From Candidatus Gastranaerophilales bacterium (GTDB lineage Bacteria; Cyanobacteriota; Vampirovibrionia; Gastranaerophilales; Gastranaerophilaceae): DNA of 32,999 nt. Both the position numbers and the translations under genes were made by a program. Positions 1 through 8,261 of this stretch are shown piece by piece; the stretch's first letter is position 1; every line of letters begins with the position of its first letter. Under the pieces are notes generated by a model. The model was not told the origin of the DNA and did not search any database. It was given only the letters and a program-made list of their open reading frames with translations. The stretch is from positions 1 through 32,999 of the forward strand of contig CANQDZ010000015.1 of the NCBI GenBank assembly GCA_947594025.1, given 5' to 3'.

Positions 1-270
1 CTTCCTACTACACAACAGAAAATGAAGAAGAAATCGCCACGACTCGGAGTCGGCAAGGTTTGTTCTTTAAATGTGCTTTACAAAAAAGTAAACGTGAAAT
101 TTGAAGATGGAAAGATTAAAGAATATCTAAATGATAAAGTTGAAATTATAGATAGAGATGTAAATATCCAAATCGGACAAACGGATGTATTAGGCTACAC
201 TGACGGCGATGAAAATGTTGATATTAAATCTCTTGAAGATGATAAAAACAGCTCAACAGGGAACATATAA
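1..270 (+). CDS. 3' end of an unrecognised protein (partial)
   Basis: The reading frame is open from the first base of the window, and the ATG at 22 has no Shine-Dalgarno sequence in front of it. I therefore read this as the C-terminal tail of a longer protein that starts to the left, not as a small complete gene. The visible part starts basic (KKKSPR). It continues with a short beta-rich stretch of the form GVGKV-x(9)-VNVKFEDGKIKEYL, which has the feel of a Tudor/SH3-like barrel such as those ending some DNA helicases, and it ends acidic. That fold is only an impression and no function is assigned. The stop codon overlaps the rsfS start by one base (TAATG), so the two are probably co-transcribed and translationally coupled. 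Confidence 0.5.
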   Translation, partial: LPTTQQKMKKKSPRLGVGKVCSLNVLYKKVNVKFEDGKIKEYLNDKVEIIDRDVNIQIGQTDVLGYTDGDENVDIKSLEDDKNSSTGNI

Positions 271-665
271 TGGATGTAACTTCAAAGAAACTTGCTTGCA
301 CGATTGCGAGGATTTTAGATGATAAACTGGCAAAAGATATTGAAATATTAAATATTTCAAATGTTAGTATTATGTCTGATTTTTTTGTTATTGCGACCTG
401 CATTTCAACTCCTCAGGTTAGAGGTACAACTCAGGAAGTGCGTGACAAAGTAAAAGAATATTTTTCAATTCTACCCAAAGGAACTGAAACCGACAGTAAA
501 AATCGTTGGAACCTTTTAGATTACGGCGATGTTGTTGTTCATATTATGCATGAAGAAGAAAGGCGAACCTATGCGATTGAAAAATTCTGGAATCATGCAT
601 TCAAAATTGAGCGCAATATCTGGGAAGAAGAATCAAAGGAATTTGCAAAATATCAGGTAAAATAA
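270..665 (+). CDS. rsfS: Ribosomal silencing factor RsfS
   Basis: RsfS (RsfA/Iojap/YbeB family) binds ribosomal protein uL14 on the 50S subunit. It blocks joining with the 30S, lowering translation when nutrients are scarce. The 131 residues carry the family hallmarks: SDFFVIAT at about 36-43 followed by the QVR turn, and W80-NLLDYGDVVVHI at 81-92, with the R/Y-rich segment after it. The length is slightly above the usual 105-120 because of a charged C-terminal tail. The ATG overlaps the preceding stop by one base, with AGGGA about 7 nt upstream as ribosome binding site. It converges on glmS with only three bases between the two stop codons, so no intergenic terminator can fit. Confidence 0.93.
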   Translation: MDVTSKKLACTIARILDDKLAKDIEILNISNVSIMSDFFVIATCISTPQVRGTTQEVRDKVKEYFSILPKGTETDSKNRWNLLDYGDVVVHIMHEEERRTYAIEKFWNHAFKIERNIWEEESKEFAKYQVK

Positions 666-668
666 ATA

Positions 669-2504
669 TTATTCTACCGTTACCGATTTTGCTAAGTTTC
701 TTGGCTGGTCTACGTCTTTTCCTAAATATCCTGCGATATAATACGCTAAAAGCTGTAAAACAACCGCATGAAGTGCAGGCGATACAAAATCGGAAATTTT
801 AGGAATTATAATTAAATCGTTAAATATTTCTTTGTTTTTATCATCCATGCCTGACGCAACACCAATCAGCCTTGCTTGCCTTGCACGCGCCTCCTGACAG
901 TTGGATAAAACTTTATCGTAAACAATTCCGTCGTTTAAAATTGCAAGGACGGGCATAGAATCGTCGAGCATCGCAATAGGTCCATGTTTCAATTCTCCTG
1001 CGGGATATCCCGTTGCGTTTATGTAGCTTATCTCTTTCAATTTAAGCGCACCCTCAAGCGCAGTCGGATAGTTTATCCCTCTTGCGATAAATATAAAATC
1101 TTTAAAACCTGAGTATTTTTTGGAAATCTCAATAATTTCATCTTTATTATTTAATATAATCTCGATTTTGCTTGGAAGCTGCAAAATATCGTGTTTGATT
1201 TCTTTTAATTTAGCTTTCATATCAACTCTCGGGTTATTTTGAGCTAAATATATTGCAAATAAGTATAAAGCAAGTAATTGCGCCATATACGATTTTGTTG
1301 CGGCAACAGATACTTCAATGCCTGCATCAATTGAAAATAAACTATCTCCAAGACGTGCCATTGTACTATCGGGACGATTTGTAATAATCAAAACTTTGGC
1401 GCCTTTTTCTTTTACCTGTTTGATTGCGGTTATTGTATCCGCTGTTTCGCCTGATTGTGATATTCCTATTACAAGCGTGTTTTTATTGGCTGTTTTATTC
1501 CTGTAAATATATTCGCTGGATGCCTCAACATCTGTCGGGATACCTGTCAAATCTTCAATAACGTATTTGCCGACAAGTCCTGCATGATATGATGTTCCGC
1601 ATGCAATAATTTGAATTCTTGAAATATTTTTTAAATCTATTGTTATATTATCAAGCTTTACATCCTCCTCTGCGGATATTAGTCTGCCTGAAAGGATATT
1701 TCTTACAACGTCGCCTTGTTCGTGGATTTCTTTAAGCATATAGTGCTTATAACCCATTTTAGATAAAGAAATAGGCTCAAACGGCAAGTTTTCGACCTTA
1801 TTGTTTCCTTGACTTTTATCGGAATTGTAGATTTCTACGGTATCTTTTGTAACTCTTGCAACTTGATTATCGTTTAAGTATATTGCCTTTTTGGTGTAGT
1901 CTATAATTGCGGGAATATCAGATGCAATAAAGTTTTCACCTTCGCCAATACCTATTAAAAGAGGTGCATTCCTTTTTGCAACAATAATTTCATCTTCTGC
2001 GTTTTTATGCATAACGCATAGTGCATAAGCCCCTTTTATTTCAAGCGTGCTTAACCTTACAGCTTCAAGTAAATCTTTGCATTTGGTATATTTATGAGCA
2101 ATAAGGTGGGCTACAACTTCCGTATCCGTTTCCGATACAAAATTGCAGCCAAGCTTTAAAAGTTCTTCTTTTAATTCTTGGAAATTTTCAATTATTCCGT
2201 TGTGCACAATTGCAAGACTTTTACAATTACAAGTATGAGGATGTGCGTTAACGGTTGTGGGAAGCCCATGCGTTGCCCAGCGGATGTGTCCGATACCTTT
2301 TTTTGAGGTTTTGCAAATTTCTTTATCTTTTACAAGTTCTTTTAAGTTTATGAGCTTGCCTGAAGCCTTATAAATTTCAATATCGGAATTTTCATATAAA
2401 GCAACACCTGCTGAATCATAACCTCTGTACTCCAAATGAGAAAGCCCGTTTAAAAGAACATCTATTGCGGGTTTTTCGCCTATATAACCAACTATTCCAC
2501 ACAT
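669..2504 (-). CDS. glmS: Glutamine--fructose-6-phosphate aminotransferase (isomerizing)
   Basis: GlmS makes glucosamine-6-phosphate from fructose-6-phosphate and glutamine. This is the first committed step towards UDP-GlcNAc for peptidoglycan and lipopolysaccharide. The 611-residue protein has the usual length. It begins MCGIVGYIG, so Cys2 is the N-terminal nucleophile of the class II glutaminase domain, with HIRWATHG and the HNGIIEN loop following. Two SIS sugar-isomerase domains fill the second half (IACGTSYHAG and ISQSGETADT in the first, ARGINYPTALEGALKLKE in the second). The C-terminus NLAKSVTVE is the conserved tail that closes the active site. GAGGTG lies 8 nt before the ATG. It is the last gene after priA, separated by 68 bp that contain a possible promoter of its own; no glmS ribozyme fits in that space. 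Confidence 0.97.
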   Translation of the reverse strand: MCGIVGYIGEKPAIDVLLNGLSHLEYRGYDSAGVALYENSDIEIYKASGKLINLKELVKDKEICKTSKKGIGHIRWATHGLPTTVNAHPHTCNCKSLAIVHNGIIENFQELKEELLKLGCNFVSETDTEVVAHLIAHKYTKCKDLLEAVRLSTLEIKGAYALCVMHKNAEDEIIVAKRNAPLLIGIGEGENFIASDIPAIIDYTKKAIYLNDNQVARVTKDTVEIYNSDKSQGNNKVENLPFEPISLSKMGYKHYMLKEIHEQGDVVRNILSGRLISAEEDVKLDNITIDLKNISRIQIIACGTSYHAGLVGKYVIEDLTGIPTDVEASSEYIYRNKTANKNTLVIGISQSGETADTITAIKQVKEKGAKVLIITNRPDSTMARLGDSLFSIDAGIEVSVAATKSYMAQLLALYLFAIYLAQNNPRVDMKAKLKEIKHDILQLPSKIEIILNNKDEIIEISKKYSGFKDFIFIARGINYPTALEGALKLKEISYINATGYPAGELKHGPIAMLDDSMPVLAILNDGIVYDKVLSNCQEARARQARLIGVASGMDDKNKEIFNDLIIIPKISDFVSPALHAVVLQLLAYYIAGYLGKDVDQPRNLAKSVTVE

Positions 2505-2523
2505 AATTTACACCTCATTTATA

Positions 2524-2551
2524 ATATTATAATACATTTAAAAATAGTCAA
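2524..2551 (-). promoter_or_regulatory. Possible glmS promoter
   Basis: On the minus strand a -35 box TTGACT (2546-2551) is followed after 16 bp by TAATAT (2524-2529). A perfect TATAAT overlaps at 2526-2531, but with a short 14-bp spacer. Transcription would start about 15-20 nt before the glmS ATG, just ahead of the GAGGTG ribosome binding site. The stretch is very AT-rich, so a chance match is possible. Confidence 0.35.
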
Positions 2552-2572
2552 ATAAAGAATATATAAAGGCTT

Positions 2573-4594
2573 TTATAATATGTCAGTCGGGTCCGCGTCT
2601 ACTATCATTTTTATATCTTTTGGCAGAATAACGGTTCTTAAGAACCTTAATACAATTTCGTGCCCCTTATCTTCAAGTGCATTTTTTATCAAAATATTAT
2701 AACGGTATTCTCCTTTTATTTTTTCAAGTACACACGCGCTCGGGCCAAGCACGATAATTTTTTCGGGCAGACTTTGTTTTTCAATAAAATCCCTTAATCT
2801 CTCTGCAATCTCAACAGATGCATGTTCCACTCTGTATCCGGTTTTTGAGCTTAGTATTATCCTTATAATTTTCATAAACGGAGGATAATTAAATTCTTTT
2901 CTCATTTCTATTTCATTTTCGTAAAATGCGGCATAGTCTTGAGCTTGAGCATTCAAAAGAGCAATGTTTTGCGGATTATATGATTGAAAAATAACCTTCC
3001 CTTCATCTTCTCCTCTGCCTGACCTTCCTGCAACCTGAGTGAGTATTGAAAATCCGCGCTCAGAACTTCTGTAATCGGGAAGATTAAAACTCAAATCCGC
3101 ATTAATAACGCCTACAAGTGTAACGTTTGGATTGTCCAGCCCTTTTGCTATCATTTGAGTTCCTATTAAAATATCAATTTCCCCTTTTTTAAAAGCATTT
3201 AAAATTTCTATATGCTCATTTTTCTTGTTCAAAGAATCACTGTCAAGACGGGCAATTCGAGCATCTTTAAATATTTTTTTAGCCATTTCTTCAACTCTTT
3301 GAACTCCGACACCAAAATTTTCAAGAGCCGTTTCTCCGCATTTAGGACAAACTGTAAGATTTTTTGCTTCAAAATTACACCAATGACATTTATGCACCCC
3401 TGTTTCTTTGTGATATACAAGAGGAACAGCACATTTTTCGCACTCTATAACTTCTCCGCAAGACATACATTGAGTGTATGTTGAAAAACCGCGTCTGTTT
3501 ATAAGAAGAATAACTTGTTTATTTTCCGAGATTGTTCTTTCAATGTTTTGAATTAATGTCCTTGAAAATATGCCGTAATTTCCGTCTGCTCTTTCAGATT
3601 TCATATCAACAATAACAACTTTCGGCATAGTTTTACTGTTATATCTTTCTTTAAGCACGAATAATGAGTTTGAGTTTTTTGCCCTGTAATAGCTTGTAAT
3701 ATCAGGAGTTGCGCTTCCCATAACAACATGTGCGCCATATAATTCCGCAAGTTTTTTTGCAACAACAAGAGCATTATATCTTGGGTTTGGCATAGTTTGT
3801 TTGTAAGAAGAATCGTGTTCCTCATCTATTATGATAAGACCTATATTATTCATTGGTGCAAAAACACAAGAACGTGCGCCAAATAAGATTTTTATTTCAT
3901 TGTGTCTTAATCTTTGCCAAACATCGTATTTTTCGGCTTCCGTTATTGAACTATGCCAAATTGCGCAAGAATTTTTTCCAAATCTTTCCATTGTTCTTAT
4001 GGTTAGCTGAGAAACAAGGGCAATTTCAGGCGCCAAAAACATAACGTTTTTGCCTTCTTTAATTGTTTTTTCAATAAGCTTAAAATAAATCTCTGTTTTG
4101 CCTGAACCCGTCACACCGTAAATTAAGGATGTTTCAGGATTTATTCTGATTATTTCGTCATACACTTTTTGTTGTTCGACTGAAAGCGTATTTTTGTCTT
4201 CTTTTTCTTCAATGTCAAATATTTTGTTTTCAATATTTGGCTTTCTGTATTTTTTAAGATTTTTTTCAAAGAATTTTTGAGGAAGAGCAGTTTTTAAAAC
4301 CGTTTGAATGTCACAAAAATAATAGTTTGCGATAAATTCAAGAAGCTTTAAGTATTCAAGGGAAAACAACGCCTCGCTCTCCAATATTTCATCCACATAT
4401 TTAGCATTTATTCCGGCTTCCAGATAGTTTGAAAAGCCTACAACATAAGCTTTGATTTTCCTGTTTTTACCAAAAGGGACGAGAAGTGCCTGACCTATTT
4501 TAATTTTATCTTTAAGTTCATCAGGAATTAAATAGCTAAAAGTTTTTGCCCCCAATTTTCCGATATCTACCAAAACAAGAACGTATTTATACAT
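2573..4594 (-). CDS. priA: Primosomal replication-restart helicase PriA
   Basis: PriA recognises abandoned replication forks, unwinds DNA 3'-5' and reloads the replisome. The 673-residue protein is on the short side for the family (about 730 in E. coli). The N-terminal DNA-binding part occupies about 1-110. The helicase core has Walker A GVTGSGKT at 160-167 and the DEEH Walker B box at 257-260, followed by the aromatic-rich SSYKQ loop. Eight cysteines at about 376, 379, 385, 388, 403, 406, 416 and 419 form the two zinc sites inserted between the helicase lobes. The second lobe has IGTQMIAKGLD and QVAGRSGRG. The start abuts the stop of the upstream small secreted-protein gene with no spacer, pointing to co-translation within the pnp-polA-priA operon. 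Confidence 0.96.
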   Translation of the reverse strand: MYKYVLVLVDIGKLGAKTFSYLIPDELKDKIKIGQALLVPFGKNRKIKAYVVGFSNYLEAGINAKYVDEILESEALFSLEYLKLLEFIANYYFCDIQTVLKTALPQKFFEKNLKKYRKPNIENKIFDIEEKEDKNTLSVEQQKVYDEIIRINPETSLIYGVTGSGKTEIYFKLIEKTIKEGKNVMFLAPEIALVSQLTIRTMERFGKNSCAIWHSSITEAEKYDVWQRLRHNEIKILFGARSCVFAPMNNIGLIIIDEEHDSSYKQTMPNPRYNALVVAKKLAELYGAHVVMGSATPDITSYYRAKNSNSLFVLKERYNSKTMPKVVIVDMKSERADGNYGIFSRTLIQNIERTISENKQVILLINRRGFSTYTQCMSCGEVIECEKCAVPLVYHKETGVHKCHWCNFEAKNLTVCPKCGETALENFGVGVQRVEEMAKKIFKDARIARLDSDSLNKKNEHIEILNAFKKGEIDILIGTQMIAKGLDNPNVTLVGVINADLSFNLPDYRSSERGFSILTQVAGRSGRGEDEGKVIFQSYNPQNIALLNAQAQDYAAFYENEIEMRKEFNYPPFMKIIRIILSSKTGYRVEHASVEIAERLRDFIEKQSLPEKIIVLGPSACVLEKIKGEYRYNILIKNALEDKGHEIVLRFLRTVILPKDIKMIVDADPTDIL

Positions 4595-4936
4595 CTATTT
4601 TACCTTTAGAATTTCACTATCGAGTGTCTTTAATACGTTTTCGGGAATAGTTATGTTAGATAAATCCGAGTCTGCAGGAGTAACCTTTATATAGCTCTCA
4701 TTTCCGACAGAGCTTACTTCAAGCAGATATTCCCTGTTTCCCGCAGAAAATAAAATATATCCGCTTTCAGATTGAATTTCAAGAATTGTATAGTTTAAAT
4801 TTTTTATTGCTGTATATGACATTATATAAGCACGTTCACTATCTATATTGTATTTTTTAATACATCTTGTTAGGGGGTTTGCAAAAGCCAAGCCTAAGTT
4901 TAAGAATATAATTGTAATAAGTAACAGCTTTTTCAT
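4595..4936 (-). CDS. Small secreted protein of unknown function
   Basis: I do not recognise the family. The 113 residues begin with a clear Sec signal peptide: basic MKK, a hydrophobic core at about 4-18, and AFA followed by NP as a likely cleavage site near residue 20. The mature part of about 93 residues has one cysteine and alternating beta-like segments (YTILEIQSESGYILFSAG, YLLEVSSVG, SYIKVTP), which suggests a small periplasmic beta-sandwich. The ATG overlaps the polA stop by four bases (ATGA), and its own stop touches the priA start. It is therefore translationally coupled between two replication/repair genes even though the product leaves the cytoplasm. Composition resembles the neighbours, with no sign of recent transfer. 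Confidence 0.8.
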   Translation of the reverse strand: MKKLLLITIIFLNLGLAFANPLTRCIKKYNIDSERAYIMSYTAIKNLNYTILEIQSESGYILFSAGNREYLLEVSSVGNESYIKVTPADSDLSNITIPENVLKTLDSEILKVK

Positions 4937-7575
4937 TCTTCATCCTTCCAGCTTTTGCCCGTGTGAACATCAACAACCAAAGGAACCTTAAGAGGCTGAC
5001 CCAATTCCATTGACTCTACCACGTATTTTTTAACTTCTTCAAGTTCATCCTTATAAACTTCAACTACAAGTTCATCATGAACCTGCATTATAAGTTTTGA
5101 TTTTAAAGGTTTTAATTTTTCATCAAGCTTTATCATGGCAAGTTTAATTAAATCTGCAGCACTTCCTTGAAGCGGAGCATTTATTGCGGCACGCTGAGCG
5201 AATTCCCTTATATTGGAATTTCTTGACTGTAGTTCATCACTTAAGTATCTTTTTCTTCCAAACAAAGTTTTAACACAGCCTTCCTGATGAGCTTCGATAA
5301 TTGTTTCATTCATATAGTTGGAAATTTTCGGGTAACTTCTAAAGTATTTGTCTATAAAATTTTGTGCGTCTTCCGCTGATATAGAAAGAGAAGACGCAAG
5401 CCCCCAGCGTGTTTGCCCGTATATGATACCAAAGTTTACAGCTTTTGCCCTTCTTCTCATTTCTTTTGTGACATCTTCAATTTTCACATCAAAAATACTT
5501 GATGCTGTTTGCGTATGGATATCAATATCTTTTTTAAATGCTTCAATTAGGTTTTTATCTCCGCTAAAATGTGCCATTAACCTGAGTTCAATTTGGGAAT
5601 AATCGGCGGACAGAATAAGCGCATTTTCTCTGTCTTTAGGAATAAATGCATTTCTTATTCTGTTTCCGAGCTCTGTTCTTATCGGTATACTTTGAAGATT
5701 TGGCTCAGAACTTGAAAGTCTTCCCGTGTTTGTAACTATTTGATTGTAGTGAGTGTGGACTCTGCCGTCTTCTCCGACAAGTTTTGGAAGAACGTCAACA
5801 TAAGAAGTTAGAAGTTTGTTTGCTTGTCTGTATTCTATAATATCGTTTGCAATTTCATATTCCTGAGCCAATTCTTCCAGTATTTTTGCGGATGTGGAAT
5901 AGCTTTTTGAACCTTTATTTTTCTTTTTAGGCTTAATTTCAAGCTTTTCGAATAAAATTTCTGAAACCTGTTTTGGAGAATTTAAGTTAAACTCGCATCC
6001 TGCAGTTTTATATATTTTGTCGGCATAATACTGCATTTTGCCATTGATAAAGTCTGAAAGCTCTTTTAAATAAGGTACATCAATGCTAACCCCTCTGTTT
6101 TCCATACCTTTTAAGACGTATGCCAATGGAATTTCAATTTCAGAGAGGAGTTTTTTCTCATCTTCGTCAAGATTTTCGCTGTAATATTTTGAAAGTTTTA
6201 TCATAAGGGCGGAAAGCGTTTTTGCTTCTTCAAACTCGCTTACCACAATACCTAAATAGTTTTGAATTTGAGAAATTAAATCATGTTTTCTTGAGGAGTC
6301 TTTTACGTAGCTTGAAATAGAAAGGTCTTCTTCTATACCTTTAATATTCGGGCAAATATCAAGAACATTTTTTATGTTGAAAACTACTTTTTTGATATTT
6401 TCATTTTCAATAAGGTCTTTTGAACCTATAACATCAAATTTAGCCGTCATATCGACGGTTGAAGCATAAATATAATCTCCCGTTAAAAATAAGGCGGCTT
6501 TATCGTTGTTTTTTATGTTTTTTAAAAATTCATCGGCAGAAACATCTCTCACATCCGATATAATATCTTCTTTTTTAGGGATAGAATTTGAAAAAATGCC
6601 GAGTTGAAGTCCTTCTTGTATTTCTTCTTCCTTGAATTTAACAATATTTTCCTGATTTTCACATAATTTAGGATTATCTTTGGCAAAAGTCTTGAGTATT
6701 TTTTCCATATTTTTTATAAATCCAAAGAATTGAACCTTATGGAAAAATCCTGTGAGTTCATCGACATTTGGGAGATTAAGACAAGCATTTTTGTAATTAA
6801 AATCGATGTCAACATTTCTTTCAATAGTTGCCAAAAATTGTGAAAGATAGGCAGTTTCTTTATTTTCTTCAAGTTTTAATTTTGTGGCACCTTTGATATT
6901 TTCAATATTACCGTATACGTTATCCAGATTTTGGTATTCCAAAAGTAAAGAGCAGGCAGTTTTAGGACCAATTCCGCGAACACCGGGAATATTATCCGAT
7001 GTGTCTCCGCAAAGTGCTTTATAATCAACTATTTGATTTGGGTAAACTCCCATTTTTTCATAGACTTTATTCCAATCATAAAATTCGAGCTCGCCTTTTG
7101 AGGGAATTAAAACACAAACATCATTTTCTTTGTTGATAAGCTGAAAGCTATCTTTGTCACCCGTTAAAATATAGGTTTTAAAGCCTTCCTTTATCCCGTT
7201 TGTCGCAATTGTGCCTATAATATCATCGCCTTCAAAGCCTTCACGGGTGTAGATAGGAATGTTTAGAGCCTTAAGACCTTCAATGATAAGTCCCAGTTGA
7301 GGACGCAAAGAATCAGGCATGGCAAGCCTGTTTGCTTTATATTGATCGTATTTTTCAAGCCTGAATGTCTTTTTTGAAACATCAAATGCAACCGCTATTG
7401 CATCGGGATTTATTTTTTCGTTTCTCAAGATATCAAAAAGCACTTTAAAAAATCCGTATACGGCCCAAGTCGGCTGATGTTCGGTTGTTTGCATATTTGT
7501 TCTTTCTAATGCAAAAAACATACGGAATGCAAGCGCATGCCCGTCTATCAATAATAAAGTTTTGTTATCGCTCAC
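4933..7575 (-). CDS. polA: DNA polymerase I
   Basis: PolA fills gaps and removes RNA primers during lagging-strand synthesis and repair. The 880 residues hold an intact 5' nuclease domain (1-290: D11, GFEGDD at 113-118, LTGDKD at 137-142, DTSDNIPGVRGIGPKTA at 191-207). A middle domain follows at about 340-480, and then the polymerase. The polymerase has motif A DYSQIELR (658-665), motif B RRRAKAVNFGIIYG (707-720, with K711 and F715) and motif C QVHDELVVEV (831-840). The middle domain has lost the proofreading residues: the DxE of motif ExoI is absent around 360-372, the ExoII Asp is replaced in NIKNVLDIC (400-408), and no YxxxD follows. It is thus probably without 3'-5' exonuclease, as in Taq or Bacillus. 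The start is GTG, overlapping the lipoprotein stop by four bases (GTGA). Confidence 0.97.
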   Translation of the reverse strand: MSDNKTLLLIDGHALAFRMFFALERTNMQTTEHQPTWAVYGFFKVLFDILRNEKINPDAIAVAFDVSKKTFRLEKYDQYKANRLAMPDSLRPQLGLIIEGLKALNIPIYTREGFEGDDIIGTIATNGIKEGFKTYILTGDKDSFQLINKENDVCVLIPSKGELEFYDWNKVYEKMGVYPNQIVDYKALCGDTSDNIPGVRGIGPKTACSLLLEYQNLDNVYGNIENIKGATKLKLEENKETAYLSQFLATIERNVDIDFNYKNACLNLPNVDELTGFFHKVQFFGFIKNMEKILKTFAKDNPKLCENQENIVKFKEEEIQEGLQLGIFSNSIPKKEDIISDVRDVSADEFLKNIKNNDKAALFLTGDYIYASTVDMTAKFDVIGSKDLIENENIKKVVFNIKNVLDICPNIKGIEEDLSISSYVKDSSRKHDLISQIQNYLGIVVSEFEEAKTLSALMIKLSKYYSENLDEDEKKLLSEIEIPLAYVLKGMENRGVSIDVPYLKELSDFINGKMQYYADKIYKTAGCEFNLNSPKQVSEILFEKLEIKPKKKNKGSKSYSTSAKILEELAQEYEIANDIIEYRQANKLLTSYVDVLPKLVGEDGRVHTHYNQIVTNTGRLSSSEPNLQSIPIRTELGNRIRNAFIPKDRENALILSADYSQIELRLMAHFSGDKNLIEAFKKDIDIHTQTASSIFDVKIEDVTKEMRRRAKAVNFGIIYGQTRWGLASSLSISAEDAQNFIDKYFRSYPKISNYMNETIIEAHQEGCVKTLFGRKRYLSDELQSRNSNIREFAQRAAINAPLQGSAADLIKLAMIKLDEKLKPLKSKLIMQVHDELVVEVYKDELEEVKKYVVESMELGQPLKVPLVVDVHTGKSWKDEE

Positions 7576-8261
7576 CCTTCAGTCCCAATATTACCGGCTT
7601 TAATTCCAAACTGATACTCTAAGTCTTTATATTTCACCATAATCGTACAAGAATCATCAACTTCTAAAAAGTTGTAAAAATATTTTTTGTTGTTTGCGCT
7701 GACAGAGCTTACATTATTTAATGCATGAGATGCAACGTCATTGGTCAATCCGCTCAATTGACCGTTTAAATTGTCTCTTGTGTTTTGCTGATAAACAACG
7801 TTTTCTTGTCCTGTCGGCTGGAAGTTGTTTGCAATGGTTGCAATATTTGATATTGTAGGTGCAAGTGCCTGCATACCGGCATAACTTCCCGTTTCTTGGC
7901 TTTGAAAAGCATTAATGTATTCTGACGCCGTCACAAGCCTTACTCTTTCGGTATCTGACGAATATGAAATATTTTTTTGATAAATAATGTAATCTTCGTT
8001 ATTTTTGTTTTCAACATTTATGTATACTATGTAAACATTCGGAATAACAGACCTTGTAACGCCAAGCGTCATATCTACATTTTCAATATCCGAGTGCTTT
8101 CTGTATGTTTTAAAATAAAAACCTGCACTTGTTTGGATACTGCCCGCATTTTGTTCATTGTAGTCACTGCCTGTATAGTCCATACTTGCGCACCCTGTCA
8201 GTAAGAATGCGCAAGTAAGAATTAACAATGAGTTTTTAAGCAAGTTGGGCTTTTTCTTCAT
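7572..8261 (-). CDS. Putative lipoprotein of unknown function
   Basis: The 229-residue product starts with a basic N-terminus and a hydrophobic stretch ending in the lipobox LLTGC, so it should be lipidated at Cys24 after cleavage by signal peptidase II. Residues +2 and +3 are Ala and Ser, which would not retain it at the inner membrane if a Lol system is present. The mature protein has a beta-rich first half (TRSVIPNVYIVYINVENKN), a Ser/Gln/Asn-rich middle and a beta-rich end (YNFLEVDDSCTIMVKYKDLEYQF). I recognise no family. The ATG lies 26 bases inside the 3' end of pnp and is preceded by AAGGGG, a good ribosome binding site that supports this start. The stop overlaps the polA GTG. It appears to be a fixed member of this operon. 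Confidence 0.8.
   Translation of the reverse strand: MKKKPNLLKNSLLILTCAFLLTGCASMDYTGSDYNEQNAGSIQTSAGFYFKTYRKHSDIENVDMTLGVTRSVIPNVYIVYINVENKNNEDYIIYQKNISYSSDTERVRLVTASEYINAFQSQETGSYAGMQALAPTISNIATIANNFQPTGQENVVYQQNTRDNLNGQLSGLTNDVASHALNNVSSVSANNKKYFYNFLEVDDSCTIMVKYKDLEYQFGIKAGNIGTEG

Noticed and set aside
2505-2572. A glmS ribozyme/riboswitch upstream of glmS
   Set aside because: Only 68 very AT-rich bases separate priA and glmS. This is too short for the ribozyme, and no matching pseudoknot sequence is seen.
5348-5602. Plus-strand frame inside polA as a separate gene
   Set aside because: It is antisense to PolA motif A and motif B and has no start signals.
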